This document shows, piece after piece, positions 25,469 through 33,682 of a stretch of DNA of 64,000 nucleotides; within the stretch, counting starts at the first letter, position 1, and each line of letters begins with the position of its first letter. The notes below the pieces were generated by a model, which had not been told where the DNA came from, did not search any database, and saw nothing but the letters and a program-made list of their open reading frames with translations. This DNA is from Armatimonadota bacterium (GTDB lineage: Bacteria > Armatimonadota > UBA5829 > DTJY01): contig JAIMAU010000002.1 in the NCBI GenBank assembly GCA_023511795.1, positions 62,001 through 126,000 of the forward strand, read 5' to 3'. The position numbers and the translations under genes are program-made.

Positions 25469-25721
25469 GGGTTTGGGCTCCTTTCGATAGTTCAATGGAA
25501 ATTCCCGAGAGGGCCAAGATGGCACATTTATCCGCGCCTATATGGGGATTATAGGACATAGGTGTGTGCTTCATCGCCTCGTAGGCTCCAGGTTGGCAAT
25601 TTGCCTGAAGCAACCCAACGGTTGTGATATTTTAGCATGCCAAAGCTGTATAGTCAATTGTTTTTTCGATATGGTAATGTGTGAAATTTTTAGTTGCTTG
25701 CCATTATTATATTTTGGGTAT

Positions 25722-26798
25722 CTAGGCTGAAAATTTGAAGAAGACGATGTCTCCGTCTTGAAGTATATATTCCCGGCCTTCTAATCTAATTTTTCCAAGA
25801 TGTCGGGCATTTACCCATGAGCCTGAGGCTTTGAGGTCTTCGTAAGAGACAACCTCGGCTTTTATGAAGCCCTTTTGGATATCTTTGTGTATCATTCCGG
25901 CGGCGTGATAGGCATCCGCCCCCCGGCGTATTGGCCATGCGGTTACACATCTCCCGACGATTGTGTAGAAAGTGATAAGGTCAAGAAGCCTGTAGGCTGC
26001 AATTAAAATCTCTGCAAGAGCATTTGTAGGCATTCCAAATTCGTTCGCAAACTCCTCAGCCTCTTCTGGTGAAAGTTCTGCTAAATCGCAAGCTAATTTG
26101 CATGGGAGCTCATATAGCAGTTCCCCGTGCTCCTTTGCCCATTCTCGAAGACGTAGAAGATACTCATTCTCGCATTGGTCCCCAATGTTCGCCACTAGCA
26201 TTCGTGACTTTGCCGATAGGAGATTTAGAGGGTCGGCTTTTGACATTAATTCGGGGGCAACCACTCCGCTTCGCAAGTTTTTTCCGGAATTTAAGGCATC
26301 GAAGATAGCTAGCAATGCCTCACGTTCTTCTTTCTGCTCTTTTAGACTTGGGTTCTTGCCAATTTTGTCTAGCCTTCGGTCGAGCACAACAAGGTCTGCG
26401 AGTCGAAGCTCAGTGTCAATGATCTCAAGATCGCGAATAGGGTCTGGTTCTCCTTCTACGTGGGAAATGTGCGGTGCCTCAAAGCACCTCAGGACTTGGA
26501 TTATTGCATCTACATTTCGGATATAGCCAAGGAACTCATTACCGAGACCCTCGCCTTTGCTGGCGCCGCGGACTAAGCCTGCGATGTCAACCAGGCGGAA
26601 AGTGGCCGGACGAGCTTCTTCCTGTTCGGCAATAATCTTTAAGTCGTCTAGGCGTGCGTCGGGAACAGGAACGATTGCTTCGTTTTTCCCAACAGTAGTG
26701 AACGGATAGTTTGAGACTTCCGCACTAGCTCGTGTTATTGCATTGAAAAAAGTTGTCTTGCCGACGTTAGGCAAGCCGACAATGCCACATGAAACCAT
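25722..26798 (-). CDS. ychF: YchF/OLA1 ribosome-associated ATPase
   Basis: Obg-family P-loop protein that prefers ATP and binds ribosomes. The 358-residue protein has the G1 motif GLPNVGKTTFFNAIT, G3 DIAGLVRGASKGEGLGNEFL, NIGD in place of the usual NKxD, a coiled-coil insert (about 130-200) and a C-terminal TGS domain (about 275-355) with GWPIRRGAD-like and LQDGDIVFF elements. The leader holds a 13-bp palindrome AGAGTCAGACTCT (26812-26824) and two TATAAT hexamers (26842-26837 and 26850-26845). Confidence 0.96.
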   Translation of the reverse strand: MVSCGIVGLPNVGKTTFFNAITRASAEVSNYPFTTVGKNEAIVPVPDARLDDLKIIAEQEEARPATFRLVDIAGLVRGASKGEGLGNEFLGYIRNVDAIIQVLRCFEAPHISHVEGEPDPIRDLEIIDTELRLADLVVLDRRLDKIGKNPSLKEQKEEREALLAIFDALNSGKNLRSGVVAPELMSKADPLNLLSAKSRMLVANIGDQCENEYLLRLREWAKEHGELLYELPCKLACDLAELSPEEAEEFANEFGMPTNALAEILIAAYRLLDLITFYTIVGRCVTAWPIRRGADAYHAAGMIHKDIQKGFIKAEVVSYEDLKASGSWVNARHLGKIRLEGREYILQDGDIVFFKFSA

Positions 26799-27103
26799 TA
26801 CGTGATCCTAAAGAGTCAGACTCTAGAGCTTAGTCTATTATATCATTATAGGGTTCTTATTTCCCACAAAATTTAACGGTGTCGGATTTCAACATATACA
26901 GAAGCTGGTCAGGTTTTGGGCAAGAAAGTGTTTTTCGGATTCTGGTTACATCCTGGCTGAAACCAAGGGTAGCGTTGTGTTCCAGCTGAGGGTGCCTTTT
27001 GTGAGTGCGTTCGGGCATGACAGGGAAATCGAGTTTTGCGAGATTAAAAGCTTTTTGCAGGAAGCCCGACTTTTGCGGATTAACATATCCATCGGTGAAA
27101 AGT
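26799..27103. other. Divergent region between ychF and the C39 peptidase gene
   Basis: About 305 bp. On the ychF side there are two TATAAT-like -10 elements and a small palindrome. On the peptidase side I see no clear promoter and no RNA structure; open frames here are short extensions of the peptidase frame. Confidence 0.45.
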
Positions 27104-28297
27104 ATGAAACATGTATTATTGGCAACGATGCTTATCTTTTTAATTACCACGACCAGCCAGGCGGGCATTGTTGGTGGAAGAAGGCTGTTTAAGTTTGAAA
27201 ATAAGAAAGATTTTGAGTTGTTTTGGCTTACCCATGCTAGGTGGAACTCAGCCGCTGGCGGCGTCGAAGCTAAATTTGCGGAAGATGGCAATAAGAACAA
27301 CAAAACTCTTGCTTCCTCACCAATTGATAATCCATATCCATCGGCTTTGATAGAATCACCCGTGGTAGAAATCGGCTTCCCTTGCAGTGAGATTATTGTT
27401 TCGTGGAATGCAGTTACTCCGTTGGGAAGCTATCTACGAGTGTATGTGCAGACGCGCTCAGCCGGCGTTTGGAGCAAAAGGTTTACTGTTGCCATCTGGA
27501 GTCGTGAATCCCGCGCTGATTTTCGAACTAGCCTCAGGCTGCAAAAAGATATGTTTGCAAGGATAGAATCCGATACGCTGTTTCTTACAAAACCTGCCGA
27601 TGCGTTTCGGGTTTTGGCGGAGCTTTCAACGAGGGATGGGAAGACTTATCCAATTCTTAAGATGCTCACAGTTCATGCTATTGCCAAAGATGCTCGCCCT
27701 GGTAGGCTTAGGAAACACCGGGAAGTTTGGGGAAAAGACCTTCTCGTTCCCGAACGATCCCAGCTTACCGTTCCCGAAGGCTATCGGTTTTGCAGTGCTA
27801 CTTCGACTGCGATGGTGCTCGATTGGTGGGCGCAGAAGCTTGGGCGGCCTGAGCTTTCTGTGCCGCTCCAAACAGCGGTAGATGGCATTTATGACAAGGG
27901 CTGGGGTGGAACAGGCAATTGGACTTTCAATACAGCGTACGCTGCGGAGTTCGGCGGCCTTAAGGCGTATGTCACGAGGCTTTCGAGTGTATCTCAGATT
28001 GAGCAGTGGATTGCTAAGGATGTTCCAGTAATCGTTAGCCTTGATTACAATGTCCTCCGTGGAAAAGCAGGTAGGGACATGGGCCATTTAACGGTAGTCC
28101 GCGGCTTTACTGAGGAAGGAGATCCTATCTTTAATGACCCATATACTTTCCTTGACAAGGGAGAATGTGTGCGCAAAGTTTTCCCCCGGTCAAATTTAGA
28201 AGCTTCTTGGCTTACCGAGGAAGGTTCAAAAGGCACTGTTTACCTAATCTACCCGGAAGGCTGGGAAATACCTCGAAACAGGTATCTGGATTGGTAA
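27104..28297 (+). CDS. Secreted C39-family peptidase-like protein
   Basis: The 397-residue protein has a signal peptide (1-20, ending TTSQA). Residues about 25-200 form a beta-rich domain with no recognised family. Residues about 215-385 match the C39_2 peptidase fold: Cys230 in GYRFCSATSTAMVLDWW, His328 in DMGHLTVVRGF and Asn344-Asp345 in IFNDPY, a complete catalytic set. It is probably exported. ATG 27104 follows GGTGA, and upstream in-frame codons lack a signal peptide. No bacteriocin precursor or ABC transporter is nearby, so a cell-wall or extracellular protein substrate is more likely than leader-peptide removal. Confidence 0.87.
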   Translation: MKHVLLATMLIFLITTTSQAGIVGGRRLFKFENKKDFELFWLTHARWNSAAGGVEAKFAEDGNKNNKTLASSPIDNPYPSALIESPVVEIGFPCSEIIVSWNAVTPLGSYLRVYVQTRSAGVWSKRFTVAIWSRESRADFRTSLRLQKDMFARIESDTLFLTKPADAFRVLAELSTRDGKTYPILKMLTVHAIAKDARPGRLRKHREVWGKDLLVPERSQLTVPEGYRFCSATSTAMVLDWWAQKLGRPELSVPLQTAVDGIYDKGWGGTGNWTFNTAYAAEFGGLKAYVTRLSSVSQIEQWIAKDVPVIVSLDYNVLRGKAGRDMGHLTVVRGFTEEGDPIFNDPYTFLDKGECVRKVFPRSNLEASWLTEEGSKGTVYLIYPEGWEIPRNRYLDW

Positions 28298-28511
28298 GGC
28301 ACAGGTTATTTGTTTCGAAGTTGCTTTCTGTGGGTTTAAAATTATGTCTGAATGCGTTAAGTCTGTAACTTCCAAGTATGCTTTTCATCATGTCATTTTC
28401 TGGTTTACCCCTCTTAAATTACTTGCCGCATTACAAGAAGAAAGCTGAGCCTTGACCAATGCGTGTTCTAGCAGGATTTGATTTTAGGGAAGTAGTCTAG
28501 CAGATATTAAC

Positions 28512-30467
28512 CTAGAAGATGAATTGCCTGTATATTGGTATACCTAGTGCCCATCCAATTAGTGTCCACGTGCTGGCGATGACATAATCTCCGAGAATAA
28601 GGCCCATGAAGAACGGAAGAAGTGTCCGATAAAGCTTGATTCCGCCATATCGGAGTGTAAGAACCTTGCAAAACCAGCCGATGAATGCAGTAAACCAAAA
28701 GTAATCCATCGCATAACTTACTGCAAGCCCATAGCCAATAGGATGAAATGGCCACCAGAGAAAGCGTGATTTCATAATTGTCAAGAATATGGCAAATGCA
28801 CCGCCAGAAACCATTGCAGTCAGTGCCGCGCCATCTGGTTTCTTGGGGTTTAACACCCAGCTGTTCAGCCTATCGAAGGCATAGCTTCCGATACTCGTCC
28901 GATAGCCAGCAATGATCTTGGCGGTTGCCGCTCCATTGATATAGTACATATGGAGGAGTGACCAGAAGGTTGATAAAATGCCCAGCACAACAGCAACCAT
29001 TATTATTACTGTAAGCTTGCGGCCACTTGATTTGCATACCTCGCCGATTTTGAAAGCCTCGAGTTGATGAGGCGCAACAAGGTTTCGGTAGCCGCGGTTG
29101 AACCAATAGAAGTAGCTTATTATGGTGAGATTTCTTATCCCGAGGGCTTGAGTCCCAAAGGCAGCCGTCATTATCTCTTCGGGCCGGTAGAAGTTCAACT
29201 CATGTGCAGGTGGGCCTAGCTCTGCGCGAATACGTGTGATGGCGATTGCCACGATAAAGTATAGTGCAAAGAAAACCACTGGGACAAATGGTGATGCGCC
29301 AGCAAGAATGCAAAATATATAGAGGAACGCCAATCCAAAGCCGATTCCTATGAAAGCTGTTCGGTATGACATAGGCTCGGTCGAATCGTCGATTTCGGAC
29401 TCTTGTCCAAGTGCGCGCTTTATAACCTCCCGAAGGTAGTTCCGACTTCCATACACCATTATTAGTGCTAGAATTATCCATGCTCCGTCTGCCTGCTCGG
29501 CGAAGTACGGAAACCTTTGCATTGCTGGGCTTGCGCCGGCATCGCGCCAACCCATTGCGACCGCAAAAACGTCAAGCATTTTGCGGAATAAGTAGAAAAA
29601 CCAGCAGCTAAATGACAAATCCGCAGGCAGGAAGAAAGTCAGCCCGATTGCGAAGGGGTAGAAGGAAATCGGGAACCAGCCGACGCCGTTCCATGGGCGA
29701 TTCTGGATGAACTGTCCTATATTGTAGACCTTAATTTGGATATAAGGCACAGATGGATAGAAGAAGTTCAGGTTGTTTAGCGTCTCAATTAATACTGGAA
29801 TAATGAAGCCAATCCAAAGGAACTTGTTTTTGAAAAAACCTGACTGGCCTCCTTCTTTGGTCATTTCGAGCGGCATTTGAATTATCGGAAAGCTTAGGCG
29901 CTCGCGGTCGCTCCACTGCTTGCGGACAATTACGTTAATGCAGAGGAGTGTAAAAGCAATCACAACCATGAACGTACCCCAAACGGCGATTGGTGTGAGC
30001 CATGCTAGGATGTGTTCTTTTGTATAGAATGTCGAGTTGCCCTCATAAAACCCTCTGAGCACTTCTTTATCTCGAACCGCGAACCATTTTGGGATGTAGC
30101 GGTGGAATTTCTGCCAGTCGTTTTGTGGATTGTCAAACCAGAAGACATTTGTGATGTTTGGGAGGAGATTGCCCATCATGTCATGGCCACACATGGCGGT
30201 AGAAATGCTGAGCATAATGTAGACCACCATCAGCTCGCCTTGGTTCAGCGCTAAGCCGGGGAAACGCTTAGCGATAAGGAGGTTGGCAATGGTTAAGACG
30301 AAGAGGAGAAAAACAACTGTCATAAATAAGGAAACACAGGTGCTGTCGTTGCTACACCATTTGATTTCGGTGATTGTAACCCAGTAGCAGTTAAACGGCA
30401 CGAGAATCAGGCCGAGGAGGATTGCTCTGAACCTGATGCCGTACTTAGGAGTTTTTGCTTTGTCCAA
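28512..30467 (-). CDS. DUF6785/DUF6784-type polytopic membrane protein
   Basis: The 651-residue protein has about fourteen membrane helices, for example GIRFRAILLGLILVPFNCYW at the start and the cytosolic segment WSDRERLSFPIIQMPLEM, which recalls OPT-family transporters. Large families of this type are frequent in Armatimonadota and Planctomycetes but have no assigned function; transport of oligopeptides or other organic solutes is a guess. The frame opens at TTG 30506, but the promoter at 30506-30534 overlaps that codon. TTG 30467, with CAGGA six bases upstream, is therefore the likely start. It is divergent from etfB. Confidence 0.85.
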   Translation of the reverse strand: MDKAKTPKYGIRFRAILLGLILVPFNCYWVTITEIKWCSNDSTCVSLFMTVVFLLFVLTIANLLIAKRFPGLALNQGELMVVYIMLSISTAMCGHDMMGNLLPNITNVFWFDNPQNDWQKFHRYIPKWFAVRDKEVLRGFYEGNSTFYTKEHILAWLTPIAVWGTFMVVIAFTLLCINVIVRKQWSDRERLSFPIIQMPLEMTKEGGQSGFFKNKFLWIGFIIPVLIETLNNLNFFYPSVPYIQIKVYNIGQFIQNRPWNGVGWFPISFYPFAIGLTFFLPADLSFSCWFFYLFRKMLDVFAVAMGWRDAGASPAMQRFPYFAEQADGAWIILALIMVYGSRNYLREVIKRALGQESEIDDSTEPMSYRTAFIGIGFGLAFLYIFCILAGASPFVPVVFFALYFIVAIAITRIRAELGPPAHELNFYRPEEIMTAAFGTQALGIRNLTIISYFYWFNRGYRNLVAPHQLEAFKIGEVCKSSGRKLTVIIMVAVVLGILSTFWSLLHMYYINGAATAKIIAGYRTSIGSYAFDRLNSWVLNPKKPDGAALTAMVSGGAFAIFLTIMKSRFLWWPFHPIGYGLAVSYAMDYFWFTAFIGWFCKVLTLRYGGIKLYRTLLPFFMGLILGDYVIASTWTLIGWALGIPIYRQFIF

Positions 30468-30505
30468 TCGTTTTCCTGCCGAAGTAGAGTAATCGTCCGA
30501 CCTCA

Positions 30506-30534
30506 ACTATATCAAGGGCAGCGTAGGGTGTCAA
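30506..30534 (-). promoter_or_regulatory. Sigma-70 promoter of the DUF6785 gene
   Basis: On minus, TTGACA (30534-30529) and TATAGT (30511-30506), spacer 17 bp. Transcription should begin near 30499, which excludes the upstream TTG at 30506 as a start codon. Confidence 0.85.
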
Positions 30535-30567
30535 GGATGCGCCGTGTAAGATAGCCTTTTTGGGGGT

Positions 30568-30596
30568 TTGACCATAATTACCCAATAGTGTAGAAT
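30568..30596 (+). promoter_or_regulatory. Sigma-70 promoter of etfBA
   Basis: TTGACC (30568-30573) and TAGAAT (30591-30596) with a 17-bp spacer. The leader of about 110 nt contains a hairpin closed by GGGGCA (30624-30629) and TGCCCC (30668-30673), with AAGTC/GACTT pairing inside. Confidence 0.75.
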
Positions 30597-30714
30597 TATG
30601 GCCGAGACTAAATACGAGTTTCTGGGGCAGTAAAATCGAAGTCATTGGCGACTTTGGTTTTCCACAATGCCCCAATATTATGTTACATCGGCATTCTATT
30701 TTAGGTTGGTGGTT

Positions 30715-31515
30715 ATGTTCAAAATTTGTGTATGCATCAAGCAGGTTCCTGCGACCACGGAGGTAAAGTTCGATCCTGAGACAAACACACTAATTCGCGA
30801 AGGCGTTGAGACCCAGATTAACCCTTTTGACCTGTATGCACTGGAGGAGGCAGTTCGGATGAAGGAACGCCTTCAGGAGCAAGGTGAGGAAGCGACCGTT
30901 ACAGCGGTCACGATGGGTCCACCTCAGGCTGAGGAAGCCCTGAGAGAAGCAATTTCGCTCGGTGCGGATGGTGGAATACTGCTGTCTGACCGAGCCTTCG
31001 CCGGTGCGGATACTTGGGCAACGTCCTACACGCTTGCGAAAGCCCTTGCGAAGCTCGAGCCGGCTCTCGTATTTTGTGGGATGCAGGCGATTGATGGTGA
31101 CACTGGTCAAGTTGGGCCAGGTATAGCGGTGCACCTAGATTATGCCCAGGCAACCTATGTGGCAAAAATTGAGTCCTTTGACAAGAAGAAGTTGACCGTC
31201 AGGCGGCTGCTTGAGAATGGCTATGAGGTTTGTTCTGTTCGCCTGCCGGCTGTTCTAACTGTGGTAAAGGAGATTAACGAGCCTAGAACCCCTTCTCTGC
31301 GAGGAAAGATGAATGCGAAGAAGGCGCAAATACCCGTCTGGAAGCCAGACGACATAGATGCTTCTCCCGAGAAGATAGGGCTTCAAGGTTCACCAACGCA
31401 GGTAATCAAAGTTTTTTCACCGCCTCGCCGAGAGGGCGGAGAAAAATTCACAGGCGAGCCAGATGAGCTTGCTGACAAGCTTTTAAACGTACTGAAGGAG
31501 ATGGAGATAGTCTAG
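30715..31515 (+). CDS. etfB: Electron transfer flavoprotein subunit beta
   Basis: The 266-residue EtfB pairs with EtfA in a flavoprotein dimer that carries electrons between acyl-CoA dehydrogenases and other carriers. It begins MFKICVCIKQVPATTEVKFD and has NPFDLYALEEAVRMKE, VTMGPPQAEEALREAISLGAD and the signature VRRLLENGYEVCSVRLPAVLTV. ATG 30715 is the family start; a frame from 30667 has no support. It overlaps etfA by one base. The ferredoxin-fused EtfA next door suggests a bifurcating or ferredoxin-coupled complex. Confidence 0.95.
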   Translation: MFKICVCIKQVPATTEVKFDPETNTLIREGVETQINPFDLYALEEAVRMKERLQEQGEEATVTAVTMGPPQAEEALREAISLGADGGILLSDRAFAGADTWATSYTLAKALAKLEPALVFCGMQAIDGDTGQVGPGIAVHLDYAQATYVAKIESFDKKKLTVRRLLENGYEVCSVRLPAVLTVVKEINEPRTPSLRGKMNAKKAQIPVWKPDDIDASPEKIGLQGSPTQVIKVFSPPRREGGEKFTGEPDELADKLLNVLKEMEIV

Positions 31516-32720
31516 TGGCAATCCGAGTTATAGAAAGCAAATGCAATGGTTGCGGATTATGTGTAAAAGCATGTCCGCTTAATGCAATTACCGTTGATAA
31601 CAAGCTGGCAATCATTGACCTTGACATTTGTAACTACTGTGGTTCGTGCGTGAGCGCCTGTCGGCTTCGTGCGATAGCCATCGAGATTGAGAAGCAACCA
31701 GCCGAAGATCTTGGGCAATATAGGGGAGTCTGGGTTTTTGGCGAGCAGTTCCGTGGCAAAATTGCTCCTGTCGTGTTTGAGCTCATAGGTGTTGGTCGCA
31801 GGCTTGCCGACGATCGCGGGGCAGAGTTGGCAGTTATCGTTCTTGGAAATAATCTTGGCGATGCAGCCGCCGAACTCGCTGAATATCCGGTTGACAAGGT
31901 TTACCTTTATGAAGCTCCTGAACTGGCCCGGTATGATGGAGAGCGGTATTCTCGAATCTTAGCAGATGTTATCCGTGAGCTGAAGCCGGAGATTATGCTT
32001 GCAGGTGCAACAACAACGGGGCGGTCGTTCCTTTCGCAAGTGGCAATTCGTCTATATACAGGGTTGACCGCCGACTGCACCGGTTTGGCGATAGGTAAAG
32101 ATGATGGTCTGCTATACCAGACACGCCCGGCGTACGGTGGCAACGTGATGGCAACCATTCTTTGTCCATATACCCGCCCACAGATGGCAACCGTGCGGCA
32201 TAAGGTATTCCCGATAAGCCCGAAGCGGAGCGATGGGAAGAAAGCACAGATTATAAACCTTAACCCCAAGCCTCAACTTTTTAGTTCTCGTAGCGAGATT
32301 CTCGACTTCATTGAGCAGTGCGAGTCGACGGTCAACCTCGTCGAGGCGGATATCATTGTATCTGGCGGCCGGGGCATTCAGGATCCCTCAAACTTTTCAA
32401 TGCTTGAGGAGTTGGCAAAACTGCTTGGTGGTGCAGTCGGTGCGAGCAGGGCGGCTGTGGACGCAGGATGGATTCCATACTGCCATCAGGTTGGACAAAC
32501 AGGAAAGACTGTCTGTCCAAAACTCTATATTGCATGTGGAATTAGCGGTGCAGTTCAGCATCTTGCGGGGATGTCGTCTTCAGATACTATCATTGCAATC
32601 AACAAAGATCCTGATGCACCAATCTTCGGCGTTGCAGATGTGGGCTTTGTCGGCGACTGCCTTGAAATCATACCTTTGTTAACCAAAAAGATAAAGGCGA
32701 TGCGAGGACTCGAAACCTGA
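31515..32720 (+). CDS. etfA: Electron transfer flavoprotein subunit alpha with N-terminal 2x[4Fe-4S] ferredoxin domain
   Basis: The 401-residue protein is longer than classic EtfA (about 320). Residues 1-60 are a ferredoxin domain with two clusters: Cys10, 13, 16, 20 and Cys39, 42, 45, 49. EtfA proper follows, with the FAD-binding C-terminal half carrying SGGRGIQDP, GASRAAVDAGW and GQTGKTVCPKLYIACGISGA. This fusion is known from anaerobes such as caffeyl-CoA reductase EtfA in Acetobacterium, where it goes with flavin-based electron bifurcation. GTG 31515 overlaps the etfB stop (TAGTG). No acyl-CoA dehydrogenase is adjacent, so the partner is elsewhere. Confidence 0.95.
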   Translation: MAIRVIESKCNGCGLCVKACPLNAITVDNKLAIIDLDICNYCGSCVSACRLRAIAIEIEKQPAEDLGQYRGVWVFGEQFRGKIAPVVFELIGVGRRLADDRGAELAVIVLGNNLGDAAAELAEYPVDKVYLYEAPELARYDGERYSRILADVIRELKPEIMLAGATTTGRSFLSQVAIRLYTGLTADCTGLAIGKDDGLLYQTRPAYGGNVMATILCPYTRPQMATVRHKVFPISPKRSDGKKAQIINLNPKPQLFSSRSEILDFIEQCESTVNLVEADIIVSGGRGIQDPSNFSMLEELAKLLGGAVGASRAAVDAGWIPYCHQVGQTGKTVCPKLYIACGISGAVQHLAGMSSSDTIIAINKDPDAPIFGVADVGFVGDCLEIIPLLTKKIKAMRGLET

Positions 32721-32776
32721 CGACTGACAACCACGTATTGTAATTGAAATATGGCTTGACAAACTCTGCAGTTAAA

Positions 32777-33514
32777 ATGCGTAGTGTTTTAAAGTTAGTA
32801 GTTTTAATTATTTTGCTATCGCTTTTGGCTACTTTTGGGCAGACTGACCCCGAAATACGCGCCCAAGTTCGCCAAGCGACTCAAGCTTTCAAGGATATAA
32901 CTCTGACGTGTCGGGTTTTGTATGCAAATATTCCCGAGCTAAAGAAAATTGGAAAGGACTTCCCGAATAGCTACGAGTTCAAATCCACCACAATCAAATA
33001 CAAAGCCCCTGACAAAATGAAAATTGAGGGCAAGCTTGGGCTGGTAACAGTCGCAATTGTAATAAATGGAGACGTTAAGTCAATTAAGGCGCCGGGATTG
33101 CATATATCAAAGAAGGAGAACATTGCTAGGCAACCCCATAAGCGGCAGGGAGACCTTGACATTGGTATCTTTACCGACCAGCTTTGGCAGGATTACATAG
33201 TTACTAATGTAGAGACCGAAGAAGGACAGAACGGCAAGCTCTACAGAATTGCTTTTGTTAGGTCAAATTCAAAGAACAAAAAGCTAGTCCTGTGGGCTGA
33301 GCCGAAGACTTGGAAGCTACTTAAGTTAGAGAAATATGAAGATGATGGCACATTGAAGTCACGCTACATATACTCAAACCACAGACGCTACGGCCCAATT
33401 TGGGTCCCAGGGCACATAGATGTCTACAACCGGGACGGCAAGCTAGCCGGCTCGACAATGTATGAAAATATCAAAGTTAATTCTGGAATCCCCGACTCTG
33501 AGTTCAAACCTTAA
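32777..33514 (+). CDS. LolA-like/outer-membrane lipoprotein-sorting-type secreted protein
   Basis: The 245-residue protein has a signal peptide (1-22, LKLVVLIILLSLLATFGQ). The mature part fits the LolA/LolB/DUF2092-like half-barrel seen in outer-membrane lipoprotein-sorting proteins: TQAFKDITLTCRVLY, YKAPDKMKIEG, KLVLWAEPKTWKLLKLEKYE and SRYIYSNHRRYGPIWVPGHI. A role in lipoprotein transfer is plausible but many such proteins are uncharacterised. ATG 32777 has no ribosome site; a TTG start at 32744 would put residues before the signal peptide. It lies 56 bp after etfA and before the recG promoter. Confidence 0.72.
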   Translation: MRSVLKLVVLIILLSLLATFGQTDPEIRAQVRQATQAFKDITLTCRVLYANIPELKKIGKDFPNSYEFKSTTIKYKAPDKMKIEGKLGLVTVAIVINGDVKSIKAPGLHISKKENIARQPHKRQGDLDIGIFTDQLWQDYIVTNVETEEGQNGKLYRIAFVRSNSKNKKLVLWAEPKTWKLLKLEKYEDDGTLKSRYIYSNHRRYGPIWVPGHIDVYNRDGKLAGSTMYENIKVNSGIPDSEFKP

Positions 33515-33608
33515 CGCCCACAAGGCAGGGAATTCGAAGCACTAAAAGCAAGTCAGCGGTAGACAAAGAATTTGAGGCACACTTTGAAAGCGACTGCCGC
33601 AATGCTTA

Positions 33609-33632
33609 GTCAAGGAAGGTAGAAACCTTGAC
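33609..33632 (+). promoter_or_regulatory. Inverted repeat over the recG -35
   Basis: GTCAAGG (33609-33615) and CCTTGAC (33626-33632) are perfect 7-bp arms with a 10-bp gap; the right arm covers the -35 hexamer. It is placed as an operator would be. Confidence 0.45.
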
Positions 33633-33657
33633 AAAGAACGCAGTACGTCACTATAAT
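33628..33657 (+). promoter_or_regulatory. Consensus sigma-70 promoter of recG
   Basis: TTGACA (33628-33633) and TATAAT (33652-33657), 18-bp spacer. Start expected near 33664, giving a leader of about 19 nt before ATG 33683. Confidence 0.88.
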
Positions 33658-33682
33658 GTCCCGGTGTTTCGTGAGGCATTAG

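Noticed and set aside
32744-32776. Upstream TTG start for the LolA-like protein
   Set aside because: It would put a polar stretch in front of the signal peptide; ATG 32777 gives a standard signal sequence.
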